The position numbers and the translations under genes were made by a program. A model generated the notes under the pieces. The model worked only from the letters and a program-made list of their open reading frames with translations, ran no database searches and was not told the origin of the DNA. From Streptomyces rugosispiralis (lineage in GTDB: Bacteria; Actinomycetota; Actinomycetes; Streptomycetales; Streptomycetaceae): 64,000 nt of DNA. The stretch spans positions 86,861 through 150,860 of the forward strand of contig NZ_JANIAA010000022.1 of the NCBI RefSeq assembly GCF_024505145.1. Reading direction: 5' to 3'. Shown here piece by piece: positions 36,701 through 45,145 of this stretch. Positions within the stretch are counted from its first letter, which is position 1. Every line of letters starts with the position of its first letter.

Positions 36701-39186
36701 TGGGTCACCTCCGTCGCGGGGGCAGTGATCGTCACGACATCGCCGGGGCGGGCGCCCAGCTCGCGCTGGACACCGCCGCCGACGGAGGCCAGCGGCAGCC
36801 AGACCACCCGGTCGGGCATCGCGGTGACGCTCAGCGGCAGTTCGACCGAGCCGGCCGGGCCGGTGACCCGGACGAGCCGGCCGTCCTCGACCCCCGCCTC
36901 ACCCGCCGTGGCCGCCGACAGCCGGGCCACGGCCGCGTGGCGGGTTCCGGCCAGCGCCGGATCGCCGTCCTGCAGCCGGCCCTGGTCGAGCAGCAGCCGA
37001 TGGCCGGCCAGCACCGCCTCGCCCTCGGCCGGCCGGGGCAGCGGACCGCCCGTCTCCAGCGAGGCGGTGGCGCGCGGACCCTGCCAGGTGCCCAGCCGGG
37101 TCATCTCGGCGCGTACGGCCTCGACATCCGGCAGGTCCAGGGGCGCGTCCAGCGCGTCGGCGAGCATGTGCAGCACCCGGGCGTCCGGGAGGGTGTGACG
37201 GCGGGTCATCTGGTCGGGCTTGAGCGCGGCCTCGAACGGCCGGGCCCGGCCCTCCCAGTTGAGGAAGGTGCCGGACTTCTCGACGACCGCCGCGACCGGC
37301 AGCACCACATCGGCCCGCTCGGTGACCTCCGAGGGCCGCTGCTCCAGGCTGACCACGAAGTCGACCGCGTCCAGGGCCTCCAGGGCCCGCGCGGGATCGG
37401 GCAGATCGGCGACCTCGACGCCCGCGACCAGCAGCGCGCCGAGCCCGCCGACCGCCGCGGCCTCGATGATCTGGCCGGTGTCCCGGCCCACCTGGTGCGG
37501 CAGGTCGACGGTGCCCCAGACGGAGGAGACCTCCTCGCGGGCGCGCGGATCGTGGGCCGGGCGGCCGCCGGGCAGCAGCCCGGCCAGCGCCCCCGCCTCG
37601 ATCGCGCCCCGCTCCCCCGCCCGGCGCGGAATCCAGGCGAGCGTGGCCCCGGTGGCGGCCGCGGCCCGTACGGCGGCGGTGAGCCCGCCGGCCACGGACG
37701 CCAGCCGCTCGCCGACGACGATCACCGCGCCCTCTTGGCGCAGCGCCTCGGCGGCCCGCTCCCCGTCCTCGTCCAGACCGGTGCGGCCCGCGATGGCGTC
37801 CAGCCACTCGGTCTCGGTGCCGGGGGCGGCCGGCAGCAGGGTGCCGCCCGCCTTCTCCAGGCCCCGGGTCGCGTGGGTGGCCAGCGAGAAGGTGCGCTGT
37901 CCGTGCTTGCGGTGCGCCTTGCGCAGCCGCAGGAAGACGCCGGGCGACTCCTCCTCGGCCTCGAAGCCGACCAGCAGCACGGCCGGGGCCTTCTCCAGCG
38001 CGGTGTAGGTGAGTCCGCCGCCGTCCAGGTCACGCCCCCGGCCCGCGATGTGGGTGGCCAGGAAGTCGGCCTCCTCGTCGCTGTGGAGACGGGCCCGGAA
38101 GTCGATGTCGTTGGTGTCCAGGGCGAGCCGCGCGAACTTCGCGTAGGCGTAGGCGTCCTCGACGGTCAGCCGGCCGCCGGTGAGTACGCCGGTGCGGCCG
38201 CGCGCCATGCCGAGCCCCGCGGCCGCCGCGTCCAGCGCCTCGGGCCAGCTCGCCGGCTCCAGCTTCCCCGTCTCGCGGTCGCGCACCAGCGGGGTGGTGA
38301 GCCGCTCCGGCAGCTGGGCGTAGCGGAAGCCGAAGCGCCCCTTGTCGCAGATCCACTCCTCGTTCACCTCGGGGTCGTCCGCCGCCAGCCGCCGCATGAC
38401 CTTGCCGCGCCGGTGGTCGGTGCGGGTCGCGCAGCCGCCCGCGCAGTGCTCGCACACGCTCGGCGAGGAGACCAGGTCGAAGGGGCGGGAGCGGAAGCGG
38501 TACGCCGCCGAGGTCAGGGCGCCCACCGGGCAGATCTGGATGGTGTTGCCGGAGAAGTACGACTCGAACGGGTCGCCCTCGCCGGTGCCCACCTGCTGCA
38601 GCGCGCCCCGCTCCAGCAGCTCGATCATCGGGTCGCCCGCGATCTGGTTGGAGAAGCGGGTGCAGCGTGCGCACAGCACACAGCGCTCGCGGTCCAGCAG
38701 CACCTGGGCCGAGATCGGGACCGGCTTGGCGAACGTCCGCTTCTGGCCCTCGAACCGGCTGTCGGCCTGTCCGGCGCTCATCGCCTGGTTCTGCAGCGGG
38801 CATTCACCGCCCTTGTCGCAGACCGGGCAGTCCAGCGGGTGGTTGATCAGCAGCAGCTCCATCACCCCGCGCTGGGCCTTCTCGGCCACCGGCGAGGTGA
38901 GCTGCGTCTTGACCACCATCCCGTCGGTGCAGGTGATGGTGCAGGAGGCCATCGGCTTGCGCTGGCCCTCCACCTCGACGATGCACTGGCGGCAGGCGCC
39001 GGCCGGGTCGAGGAGCGGATGGTCGCAGAATCGCGGGATCTCGATGCCGAGCAGTTCGGCGGCGCGGATGACCAGCGTCCCCTTGGGGACGGAGATCTCG
39101 ATTCCGTCGATGGTGACGGAGACCAGATCTTCTCGCGGCACCGCCGCCTCCCCGCCCGACGAGGGTGCGTTGGTGGTCACGGTCAT
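36697..39186 (-). CDS. nuoG: NADH-quinone oxidoreductase subunit G (Fe-S and molybdopterin-like)
   Basis: 829 residues from the ATG at 39186, which overlaps the nuoF stop. The N-terminal [2Fe-2S] domain has C-x-x-x-C-x-x-C spacing in RFCDHPLLDPAGACRQC. The His-Cys-x-x-C-x-x-x-x-x-C motif follows in NHPLDCPVCDKGGECPLQ, and two further [4Fe-4S] sites come after CVLCARCTRF and CEHCAGGCATRT. A molybdopterin-oxidoreductase-like domain fills the rest and ends with a formate-dehydrogenase-type C-terminal beta domain. It carries electrons from NuoF/E towards NuoI. Confidence 0.97.
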   Translation of the reverse strand: MTVTTNAPSSGGEAAVPREDLVSVTIDGIEISVPKGTLVIRAAELLGIEIPRFCDHPLLDPAGACRQCIVEVEGQRKPMASCTITCTDGMVVKTQLTSPVAEKAQRGVMELLLINHPLDCPVCDKGGECPLQNQAMSAGQADSRFEGQKRTFAKPVPISAQVLLDRERCVLCARCTRFSNQIAGDPMIELLERGALQQVGTGEGDPFESYFSGNTIQICPVGALTSAAYRFRSRPFDLVSSPSVCEHCAGGCATRTDHRRGKVMRRLAADDPEVNEEWICDKGRFGFRYAQLPERLTTPLVRDRETGKLEPASWPEALDAAAAGLGMARGRTGVLTGGRLTVEDAYAYAKFARLALDTNDIDFRARLHSDEEADFLATHIAGRGRDLDGGGLTYTALEKAPAVLLVGFEAEEESPGVFLRLRKAHRKHGQRTFSLATHATRGLEKAGGTLLPAAPGTETEWLDAIAGRTGLDEDGERAAEALRQEGAVIVVGERLASVAGGLTAAVRAAAATGATLAWIPRRAGERGAIEAGALAGLLPGGRPAHDPRAREEVSSVWGTVDLPHQVGRDTGQIIEAAAVGGLGALLVAGVEVADLPDPARALEALDAVDFVVSLEQRPSEVTERADVVLPVAAVVEKSGTFLNWEGRARPFEAALKPDQMTRRHTLPDARVLHMLADALDAPLDLPDVEAVRAEMTRLGTWQGPRATASLETGGPLPRPAEGEAVLAGHRLLLDQGRLQDGDPALAGTRHAAVARLSAATAGEAGVEDGRLVRVTGPAGSVELPLSVTAMPDRVVWLPLASVGGGVQRELGARPGDVVTITAPATEVTQ

Positions 39187-40565
39187 GCGTTCACCCCCAG
39201 GTGAGTGGAGCGCGGCTCGTCGGCCCACACAGTGGACTTGGCCGGGTCGAACGGACAGCCTCCGCCGGTGATGTGCTGCTCGTACTCCTCGCGGAAGTAC
39301 TTCAGCGAGGAGAAGATGGGGCTGGCCGCGCCGTCGCCGAGGGCGCAGAAGGACTTGCCGTTGATGTTGTCGGCGATGTCCGCCAGCTTGTCGAGGTCCT
39401 CCATGCGCCCCTTGCCGGCCTCGAGGTCGCGCAACAGCTGGACCAGCCAGTACGTGCCCTCGCGGCAGGGTGTGCACTTGCCGCAGGACTCATGCGCGTA
39501 GAACTCGGTCCAGCGGGTCACGGCCCGCACCACGCAGGTGGTCTCGTCGAAGCACTGGAGCGCCTTGGTGCCCAGCATCGAACCGGCCGCGCCCACGCCC
39601 TCGTAGTCCAGCGGCACGTCGAGGTGCTCATCGGTGAGCAGCGGGGTGGACGAGCCACCCGGGGTCCAGAACTTCAGCCGGTGGCCCGAGCGCATCCCGC
39701 CGCTCATGTCGAGCAGCTGGCGCAGGGTGATCCCGAGCGGGCCCTCGTACTGTCCGGGGTTGGCCACATGGCCGGACAGCGAGTACAGCGTGAAGCCCGG
39801 GGACTTCTCGCTGCCCATCGAACGGAACCACTCCTTGCCCTTGTTGAGAATCGCGGGAACCGAGGCGATGGATTCGACGTTATTGACAACAGTGGGGCAC
39901 GCGTACAGACCGGCGACCGCGGGGAAGGGAGGCCGCAGCCGGGGCTGGCCGCGGCGGCCCTCCAGCGAGTCCAGCAGCGCGGTCTCCTCACCACAGATGT
40001 ACGCACCGGCGCCGGCGTGCACGGTGATGTCGAGACCGGGCAGTCCGTCCACCCCGAGCTTCCGCCGCCGCTGTTCCGCGGTGCCGAGGTAGCCCTCCTC
40101 GTACGCCTCGCGCACGGCCTCGTGCAGCCGCCGCAGCACGGGGACGACCTCACCGCGCAGATAGATGAAGGCGTGTTCGGAGCGGATGGCATGACAGGCG
40201 ATGATCATGCCCTCGATGAGGGAGTGCGGATTGGCGTAGAGAAGGGGGATGTCCTTGCAGGTGCCCGGTTCCGACTCGTCGGCGTTGACGACGAGATAGT
40301 GCGGCTTGCCGTCGCCCTGCGGAATGAACTGCCACTTCATTCCGGTGGGGAAGCCCGCGCCGCCGCGGCCGCGCAGGCCCGCGTCCTTCACCAGCGCGAT
40401 CACCGCGTCGGGGTCCATCGCGAGGGCCTTGCGCATGCCCTCGTAGCCCTCGTGCCGCAGATAGGTGCGCAGGGCCCAGGAGTTCGGCTGGTCCCAGAAC
40501 GCGGACAGCACGGGTGCCAGCAGCTTCTCGGGGCTGTGCCCATTGATCTCGGTTGTCACGGTCAT
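39183..40565 (-). CDS. nuoF: NADH-quinone oxidoreductase subunit F, NADH and FMN binding
   Basis: 460 residues. The FMN/NADH-binding loop is GLRGRGGAGFPTGMKW (about 65-80). The second nucleotide motif is GAGAYICGEETALLDSLEG, and the N3 [4Fe-4S] cysteines are ESCGKCTPCREG plus the Cys in NGKSFCALGDGA. It accepts hydride from NADH. An ATG at 40565 sits in TGATG with the nuoE stop; a GTG one codon earlier, at 40568, is an equally possible start. Confidence 0.97.
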   Translation of the reverse strand: MTVTTEINGHSPEKLLAPVLSAFWDQPNSWALRTYLRHEGYEGMRKALAMDPDAVIALVKDAGLRGRGGAGFPTGMKWQFIPQGDGKPHYLVVNADESEPGTCKDIPLLYANPHSLIEGMIIACHAIRSEHAFIYLRGEVVPVLRRLHEAVREAYEEGYLGTAEQRRRKLGVDGLPGLDITVHAGAGAYICGEETALLDSLEGRRGQPRLRPPFPAVAGLYACPTVVNNVESIASVPAILNKGKEWFRSMGSEKSPGFTLYSLSGHVANPGQYEGPLGITLRQLLDMSGGMRSGHRLKFWTPGGSSTPLLTDEHLDVPLDYEGVGAAGSMLGTKALQCFDETTCVVRAVTRWTEFYAHESCGKCTPCREGTYWLVQLLRDLEAGKGRMEDLDKLADIADNINGKSFCALGDGAASPIFSSLKYFREEYEQHITGGGCPFDPAKSTVWADEPRSTHLGVNA

Positions 40566-41395
40566 CACTCCCCCTCCTCGGCGACCGGACCTGCCGGGTG
40601 GTGCGGATCGGAGGCGGAGGTCCGCTGCGGCGCGTCATGCGAGCTGGGATGCGTCGGCGGCGCCTCGTCCTGCGGGGCGTCCGCGGACCTCGGCGAGACC
40701 ACCCGGCCGGGGGCGACCTCCCCCTTGGCCAGCCGCAGCCCGACCAGCGAGGCGGGCCCCGCGGAGCCACCGGCCTCGACGGCGCCCGGACGGGCGTCCG
40801 GGAAGCCGGCCAGGATGCGGGCGGTCTCCTTGTAGGTGCACAGCGGCGCGCCCCGGGTCGGCTCGACGGTCCGGCCCGCCCGCAACTCGTCGACCAGCGC
40901 CTTGGCGGACTCGACGGTCTGGTTGTCGAAGAACTCCCAGTTGACCATCACCACGGGCGCGTAGTCGCAGGCCGCGTTGCACTCGATGTGCTCCAGGGTG
41001 ACCTTGCCGTCCTCGGTGGTCTCCCCATTGCCCACCCCCAGATGGCTCTGCAGCTCCTCGAAGATCGCGTCGCCGCCCAGCACCGCGCACAGGGTGTTGG
41101 TGCACACCCCCACCTGATAGTCGCCGGAGGGCTTGCGCCGGTACATCGTGTAGAAGGTGGCGACCGCGGTGACCTCTGCGGTGGTCAGGCCCAGCATCTC
41201 GGCGCAGAACCGCATGCCGGTGCGGGTGACATGGCCCTCCTCGGACTGCACCAGGTGCAGCAGCGGCAGCAGCGCGCTGCGGCTGTCCGGGTAGCGGGCG
41301 ATCACCTCCCGGGCGTCCTCCTCGAGCCGGGTGCGCACCTCGGCCGGGTAGTCGGGGGCCGGCAGCTCCGGCATCCCCAGCTGGACATCAGTCAC
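40565..41395 (-). CDS. nuoE: NADH-quinone oxidoreductase subunit E, [2Fe-2S]
   Basis: 276 residues. The thioredoxin-like core with the N1a [2Fe-2S] cysteines is VGVCTNTLCAVLGG followed by HIECNAACDYAPV. The last about 80 residues are a Pro/Ala/Ser-rich extension not needed for the fold, also common in streptomycetes. The GTG at 41395 overlaps the nuoD stop. Confidence 0.96.
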   Translation of the reverse strand: MTDVQLGMPELPAPDYPAEVRTRLEEDAREVIARYPDSRSALLPLLHLVQSEEGHVTRTGMRFCAEMLGLTTAEVTAVATFYTMYRRKPSGDYQVGVCTNTLCAVLGGDAIFEELQSHLGVGNGETTEDGKVTLEHIECNAACDYAPVVMVNWEFFDNQTVESAKALVDELRAGRTVEPTRGAPLCTYKETARILAGFPDARPGAVEAGGSAGPASLVGLRLAKGEVAPGRVVSPRSADAPQDEAPPTHPSSHDAPQRTSASDPHHPAGPVAEEGE

Positions 41396-42726
41396 CGGTC
41401 CACTCCTCCCATCACGGGGTCGATGGACGCGACAGCGACGATCACATCGGCGACCTGGCCGCCCTCGCACATCGCCGCCACGGCCTGCAGATTGGTGAAG
41501 GACGGGTCGCGGAAGTGGACGCGATACGGGCGGGTGCCGCCATCGCTGACCACATGGGCGCCCAGTTCGCCCTTGGGCGACTCGATCGCCGTGTACGCCT
41601 GTCCTGGCGGGACCCGGAATCCCTCGGTCACCAGCTTGAAGTGGTGGATCAGGGCCTCCATCGAGGTGCCCATGATGTTCTTGATGTGGTCCAGGGAGTT
41701 GCCGAGGCCGTCCGGGCCGAGCGCGAGCTGCGCGGGCCAGGCGATCTTCTTGTCCGCGACCATCACCGGGCCCGGCTCCAGCCGCTCCAGGCACTGTTCG
41801 ACGATCCGCAGCGACTGGCGCATCTCCTCCAGCCGGATCAGGAACCGGCCGTAGGCGTCGCAGGTCTCGGCGGTCGGCACCTCGAAGTCGTAGGTGTCGT
41901 AGCCGCAGTACGGATCGGACTTGCGCAGGTCGTGCGGCAGCCCGGTGGCCCGCAGTATCGGGCCGGTCACGCCGAGCGCCATGCAGCCGGCGAGGTCGAG
42001 GTAGCCCACGTCCTGCAGCCGGGCCTTGAAGATCGGGTTCCCGGTGGCGAGCTTGTCGTACTCGGGCAGGTTCTTCCGCATCGTCTTCAGCAGGGCCCGG
42101 ATCTGGTCGACCGCCCCCGGCGGCAGGTCCTGGGCGAGCCCGCCGGGCCGGATGTACGCGTGGTTCATCCGCAGACCGGTGATCAACTCGAAGACGTCCA
42201 GGATCAGCTCGCGGTCCCGGAAGCCGTAGATCATGATGGTGGTCGCGCCGAGCTCCATACCGCCGGTGGCGATGGCCACCAGATGCGAGGAGAGCCGGTT
42301 GAGCTCCATCAGCAGCACCCGGATCACCGAGGCGCGGTCCGGGATCTGGTCCTCGATGCCGAGCAGTTTCTCGACGCCCAGGCAGTACGCCGCCTCGTTG
42401 TAGAAGGGCGTCAGATAGTCCATGCGCGTCACGAAGGTGGTGCCCTGCGTCCAGTTCCGGAATTCGAGGTTCTTCTCGATTCCGGTGTGCAGATAACCGA
42501 TTCCGCAGCGGGCCTCGGTGACCGTCTCACCGTCGATCTCCAGGATCAGCCGGAGCACTCCGTGGGTGGAGGGGTGCTGCGGACCCATGTTGACGATGAT
42601 CCGCTCGTCGTCGGCCTTCGCCGCGGCGGCCACGACCTCGTCCCAGTCGCCGCCGGTGACGGTGTAGACGGTGCCTTCGGTCGTCTCGCGCGCGGACGCG
42701 GAAGGCGTTGCATGGGGGGCAGTCAT
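41392..42726 (-). CDS. nuoD: NADH-quinone oxidoreductase subunit D (49 kDa)
   Basis: 444 residues. The quinone-site residues are in NMGPQHPSTHGVLRLILEI (His/Tyr region) and the C-terminal DPVMGGVDR, which is typical of NuoD. Other landmarks are GIGYLHTGIEKNLE and YLTPFYNEAAYCLGVEKLLG. This is the only nuoD in the window. The second cluster would need to borrow it, or to do without it. Confidence 0.97.
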   Translation of the reverse strand: MTAPHATPSASARETTEGTVYTVTGGDWDEVVAAAAKADDERIIVNMGPQHPSTHGVLRLILEIDGETVTEARCGIGYLHTGIEKNLEFRNWTQGTTFVTRMDYLTPFYNEAAYCLGVEKLLGIEDQIPDRASVIRVLLMELNRLSSHLVAIATGGMELGATTIMIYGFRDRELILDVFELITGLRMNHAYIRPGGLAQDLPPGAVDQIRALLKTMRKNLPEYDKLATGNPIFKARLQDVGYLDLAGCMALGVTGPILRATGLPHDLRKSDPYCGYDTYDFEVPTAETCDAYGRFLIRLEEMRQSLRIVEQCLERLEPGPVMVADKKIAWPAQLALGPDGLGNSLDHIKNIMGTSMEALIHHFKLVTEGFRVPPGQAYTAIESPKGELGAHVVSDGGTRPYRVHFRDPSFTNLQAVAAMCEGGQVADVIVAVASIDPVMGGVDR

Positions 42727-43481
42727 CAGCTGTACGACCTCCGCTGGTCCGGAGCCGGGATCTGGGCGCCCTTGTACTCGACGGGGATGCCGCCGAGCGG
42801 GTAGTCCTTGCGTTGCGGGAAGCCCTGCCAGTCGTCGGGCATCATGATCCGCGTCAGCGCGGGATGACCGTCGAAGATCAGGCCGAAGAAGTCGTAGGTC
42901 TCGCGCTCATGCCAGTCGTTGGTCGGATAGACATCGACGATCGACGGGATGTGCGGATCGCTGTCCGGGGCGCTCACCTCCAGCCGGATCATCCGGCCGT
43001 GGGTGATCGACCGCAGGTGGTAGACGGCGTGCAGCTCACGGCCCTTGTCGCCGGGGAAGTGGACTCCGCTGACGCCGGTGCACAGCTCGAAGCGGAGCGC
43101 CGGGTCGTCACGCAGGGTCCGGGCGACCCGCGGGAGGTGCTCCCGGGCGATGTGGAAGGTCAGCTCACCGCGGTCCACGACGGTCTTCTCGATCGCGTTC
43201 TCCGGGAGCAGCGACTGCTCCTCGAGCGCGCCCTCGAGCTCGTCGGCGACCTCGTCGAACCAGCCCCCGTACGGCCGGGTGGCCTGCCCCGGCAGCCGTA
43301 CGGGGCGCACCAGCCCGCCGTAGCCGGTGGTGTCGCCGCCGTTGTTGGCGCCGAACATCCCGCGCTGGACGCGGATGGGCTCGCCCTGGTCGCCGCGGCG
43401 GCCGGGGAGGTTCTCAGCGTTGAGGTCCTTGTCCGGGTTGACCCCGTTGGCCCCGGGGTTGACCCCATTAGCCTCAGTCAA
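42726..43481 (-). CDS. nuoC: NADH-quinone oxidoreductase subunit C (30 kDa)
   Basis: 251 residues. The signature HERETYDFFGLIFDGHPALTRI is at about 195-216, and the following QGFPQRKDYPLGGIPVEYKG block is typical. The start appears to be TTG at 43481 overlapping the nuoB stop (TTGA), a rarer codon than in the rest of the operon. The first 20 residues contain a NGVNPGANGVNPD duplication. It overlaps the nuoD ATG by one base. Confidence 0.94.
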   Translation of the reverse strand: MTEANGVNPGANGVNPDKDLNAENLPGRRGDQGEPIRVQRGMFGANNGGDTTGYGGLVRPVRLPGQATRPYGGWFDEVADELEGALEEQSLLPENAIEKTVVDRGELTFHIAREHLPRVARTLRDDPALRFELCTGVSGVHFPGDKGRELHAVYHLRSITHGRMIRLEVSAPDSDPHIPSIVDVYPTNDWHERETYDFFGLIFDGHPALTRIMMPDDWQGFPQRKDYPLGGIPVEYKGAQIPAPDQRRSYS

Positions 43482-44032
43482 CGCAGCAGCCCCTTCATCT
43501 CGATCGTCGGCAGCGCCTTCAGCGCCGCTTCCTCCGCCTCACGGGCCGCACGCTCGCGATTGACGCCGAGCTTCTCCTCGCGGATCTTCTCGTGCAGCTT
43601 GAGGATCGAGTCCATGAGCATCTCGGGCCGCGGCGGACAGCCGGGCAGGTAGATGTCGACCGGGACGATGTGATCGACGCCCTGCACGATCGCGTAGTTG
43701 TTGAACATCCCCCCGGAGGAGGCGCAGACGCCCATGGAGATGACCCACTTCGGGTTCGGCATCTGGTCGTAGACCTGGCGCAGCACCGGGGCCATCTTCT
43801 GGCTGACGCGCCCGGCGACGATCATCAGATCGGCCTGGCGGGGCGAGCCGCGGAAGACCTCCATGCCGAAGCGCGCGAGGTCGTAGCGCCCCGCGCCGGT
43901 GGTCATCATTTCGATGGCACAACAGGCCAGGCCGAAGGTGGCCGGGAAGACGGAGGACTTACGGGCCAGCCCGGCGGCCTGTTCCACGGTGGTGAGCAGG
44001 AACCCACTCGGGAGCTTCTCTTCGATACCCAT
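43478..44032 (-). CDS. nuoB: NADH-quinone oxidoreductase subunit B, N2 [4Fe-4S]
   Basis: 184 residues, the normal length. N2 ligands: GLACCAIEMM (two adjacent Cys), GVCASSGGMFNNY (Cys) and PGCPPRPEMLMDS (Cys). The cluster hands electrons to menaquinone. In place of the proline-repeat N-terminus of NuoB2 it has a normal short lead. It starts 41 bases after nuoA. Confidence 0.97.
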   Translation of the reverse strand: MGIEEKLPSGFLLTTVEQAAGLARKSSVFPATFGLACCAIEMMTTGAGRYDLARFGMEVFRGSPRQADLMIVAGRVSQKMAPVLRQVYDQMPNPKWVISMGVCASSGGMFNNYAIVQGVDHIVPVDIYLPGCPPRPEMLMDSILKLHEKIREEKLGVNRERAAREAEEAALKALPTIEMKGLLR

Positions 44033-44073
44033 GCGATGTTTCCCCTATCTCCTCTAGAGCCCCTTTGGTCCCA

Positions 44074-44433
44074 CTAGTCCCACTCCAGGCCGCCGCGCCG
44101 CCAGACGTAGGCGTAGGCGACGAAGACCGTGAGCACGAAGAGGAGCATCTCCACGAGCCCGAACAGGCCGAGGGCGTCGAACGTGACGGCCCAGGGGTAG
44201 AGGAAGACGATCTCGATGTCGAAGACGATGAAGAGCATCGCCGTCAGGTAGTACTTGATGGGGAAGCGCCCACCGCCGGCCGGATGCGGCGTCGGCTCGA
44301 TGCCACACTCATAGGCTTCGAGCTTGGCCCGGTTGTAGCGCTTGGGGCCGATGATCGCGGCCATGAAAACCGAGAAGATCGCAAAACCTGCCCCGAGGGC
44401 TCCCAGTACGAGGATGGGCGCGTATGCGTTCAC
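44074..44433 (-). CDS. nuoA: NADH-quinone oxidoreductase subunit A
   Basis: 119 residues, standard size, three transmembrane helices. It shows AKLEAYECGIEPTPHPAGGG (Cys-containing loop) and MLFIVFDIEIVFLYPWAV. The GTG at 44433 is chosen because GGGAGCGAGGA lies just upstream and the family N-terminus starts here; an in-frame extension to 44511 has no family match. It is the first gene of the 14-gene operon, which runs to 28296 with almost no gaps. Confidence 0.96.
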   Translation of the reverse strand: MNAYAPILVLGALGAGFAIFSVFMAAIIGPKRYNRAKLEAYECGIEPTPHPAGGGRFPIKYYLTAMLFIVFDIEIVFLYPWAVTFDALGLFGLVEMLLFVLTVFVAYAYVWRRGGLEWD

Positions 44434-44512
44434 CGTCCTCGCTCCCTTCAGTCGACGATGACTGCTTGGCGGACCGCACGGACATGCCGCCGCCCCACGA
44501 AGATCGCGCACA

Positions 44513-44528
44513 TGTGAGGCAGTTCACA
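44513..44528. promoter_or_regulatory. Rex operator (ROP) upstream of nuoA
   Basis: TGTGAGGCAGTTCACA, flanked by A on each side, is 80 bp upstream of the nuoA start. On the nuo strand it reads TTGTGAACTGCCTCACAT, against the known Rex consensus TTGTGAAnnnnTTCACAA. Rex is the NAD+/NADH-sensing repressor that is known to control nuo in S. coelicolor. A high NADH/NAD+ ratio would release it and raise complex I. Confidence 0.88.
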
Positions 44529-44544
44529 AGCCCGTTTCGCCTGC

Positions 44545-44550
44545 ATCCTA
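44545..44550 (-). promoter_or_regulatory. Likely -10 box of the nuoA-N promoter
   Basis: TAGGAT on the minus strand, 16 bp upstream of the Rex site, so the site would overlap the first transcribed bases and block the polymerase. No good -35 is visible at 16-18 bp. Confidence 0.5.
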
Positions 44551-44570
44551 TGCCCGTCGGTCTGTGATCT

Positions 44571-45108
44571 GCGACACGGGGTACGGCAACGTCTTTGTGA
44601 TCTCCACCACCTGACGAAGGATCATGAAGTCGGATGAGCGGTGATCTTGTACATGAAGCATCCGAACGACCACGAGACGTGACATTCGGAGACGTCATCA
44701 CAGGTAAGCGCGTTGCGCCCTTACCAAGACATGGTACATACATGCAAATTTGCTCTGGACAGCGTCAGCTGATACGCGCCTTCCATCCTCATGAGTGACC
44801 TTCGTCCCGGGACGATTGATCACGGGTTCGCGCACGCTCGCGATCACCGCTCCGCGCACGCGTTCACGAGCGGGTCGGAGCGAGTGAGGTATCCCACGCC
44901 CAGACGGGTTGTGGATCTAGATTTCACGGGAACCCTTTGTACGCGGGCCGCATCGGTGGTAGGTCCCGCGCTGTCCCGGTTTGGCCCTCAAATGCCGTGC
45001 GTAGACACATGATCGCGAAATTCCGGCAGGCCGGGTGAGTGGGCTGTGGAGATCATTTGGCCCGTTTTTTGGTCGCGTGCACGTCAAATGTGGCGCACCC
45101 CACTTTTG
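44571..45108. other. Gene-free, lower-GC region upstream of nuoA and the NlpC/P60 gene
   Basis: About 540 bp, distinctly richer in A and T than the rest of the window. It contains a GGTAAG...CTTACC hairpin at 44703-44725 and several CGCGATCAC/CGCGTTCACG-type stretches around 44830-44880. ORFs here lack coding bias. No known riboswitch core was recognised. Confidence 0.5.
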
Positions 45109-45138
45109 TTGATCTGGGGCTTAGGGCCCTGGTAGCCA
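45109..45138 (+). promoter_or_regulatory. Candidate promoter of the NlpC/P60 gene (leaderless)
   Basis: TTGATC at 45109-45114 and TAGCCA at 45133-45138 with an 18-bp spacer. Transcription would start about 7 bases later, at or next to the ATG at 45146, which has no ribosome binding site. The two facts agree with a leaderless message. Confidence 0.45.
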
Positions 45139-45145
45139 GTGACCT

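Noticed and set aside
44791..45012. 73-codon plus-strand ORF in the P60 upstream region
   Set aside because: No coding bias, no ribosome site and no recognisable protein.
44434..45145. ydaO (c-di-AMP) riboswitch upstream of the NlpC/P60 gene
   Set aside because: This riboswitch often precedes such genes in actinobacteria, but the conserved GGGGAACC/GGGUGAAUC-type core was not found, and the message looks leaderless.
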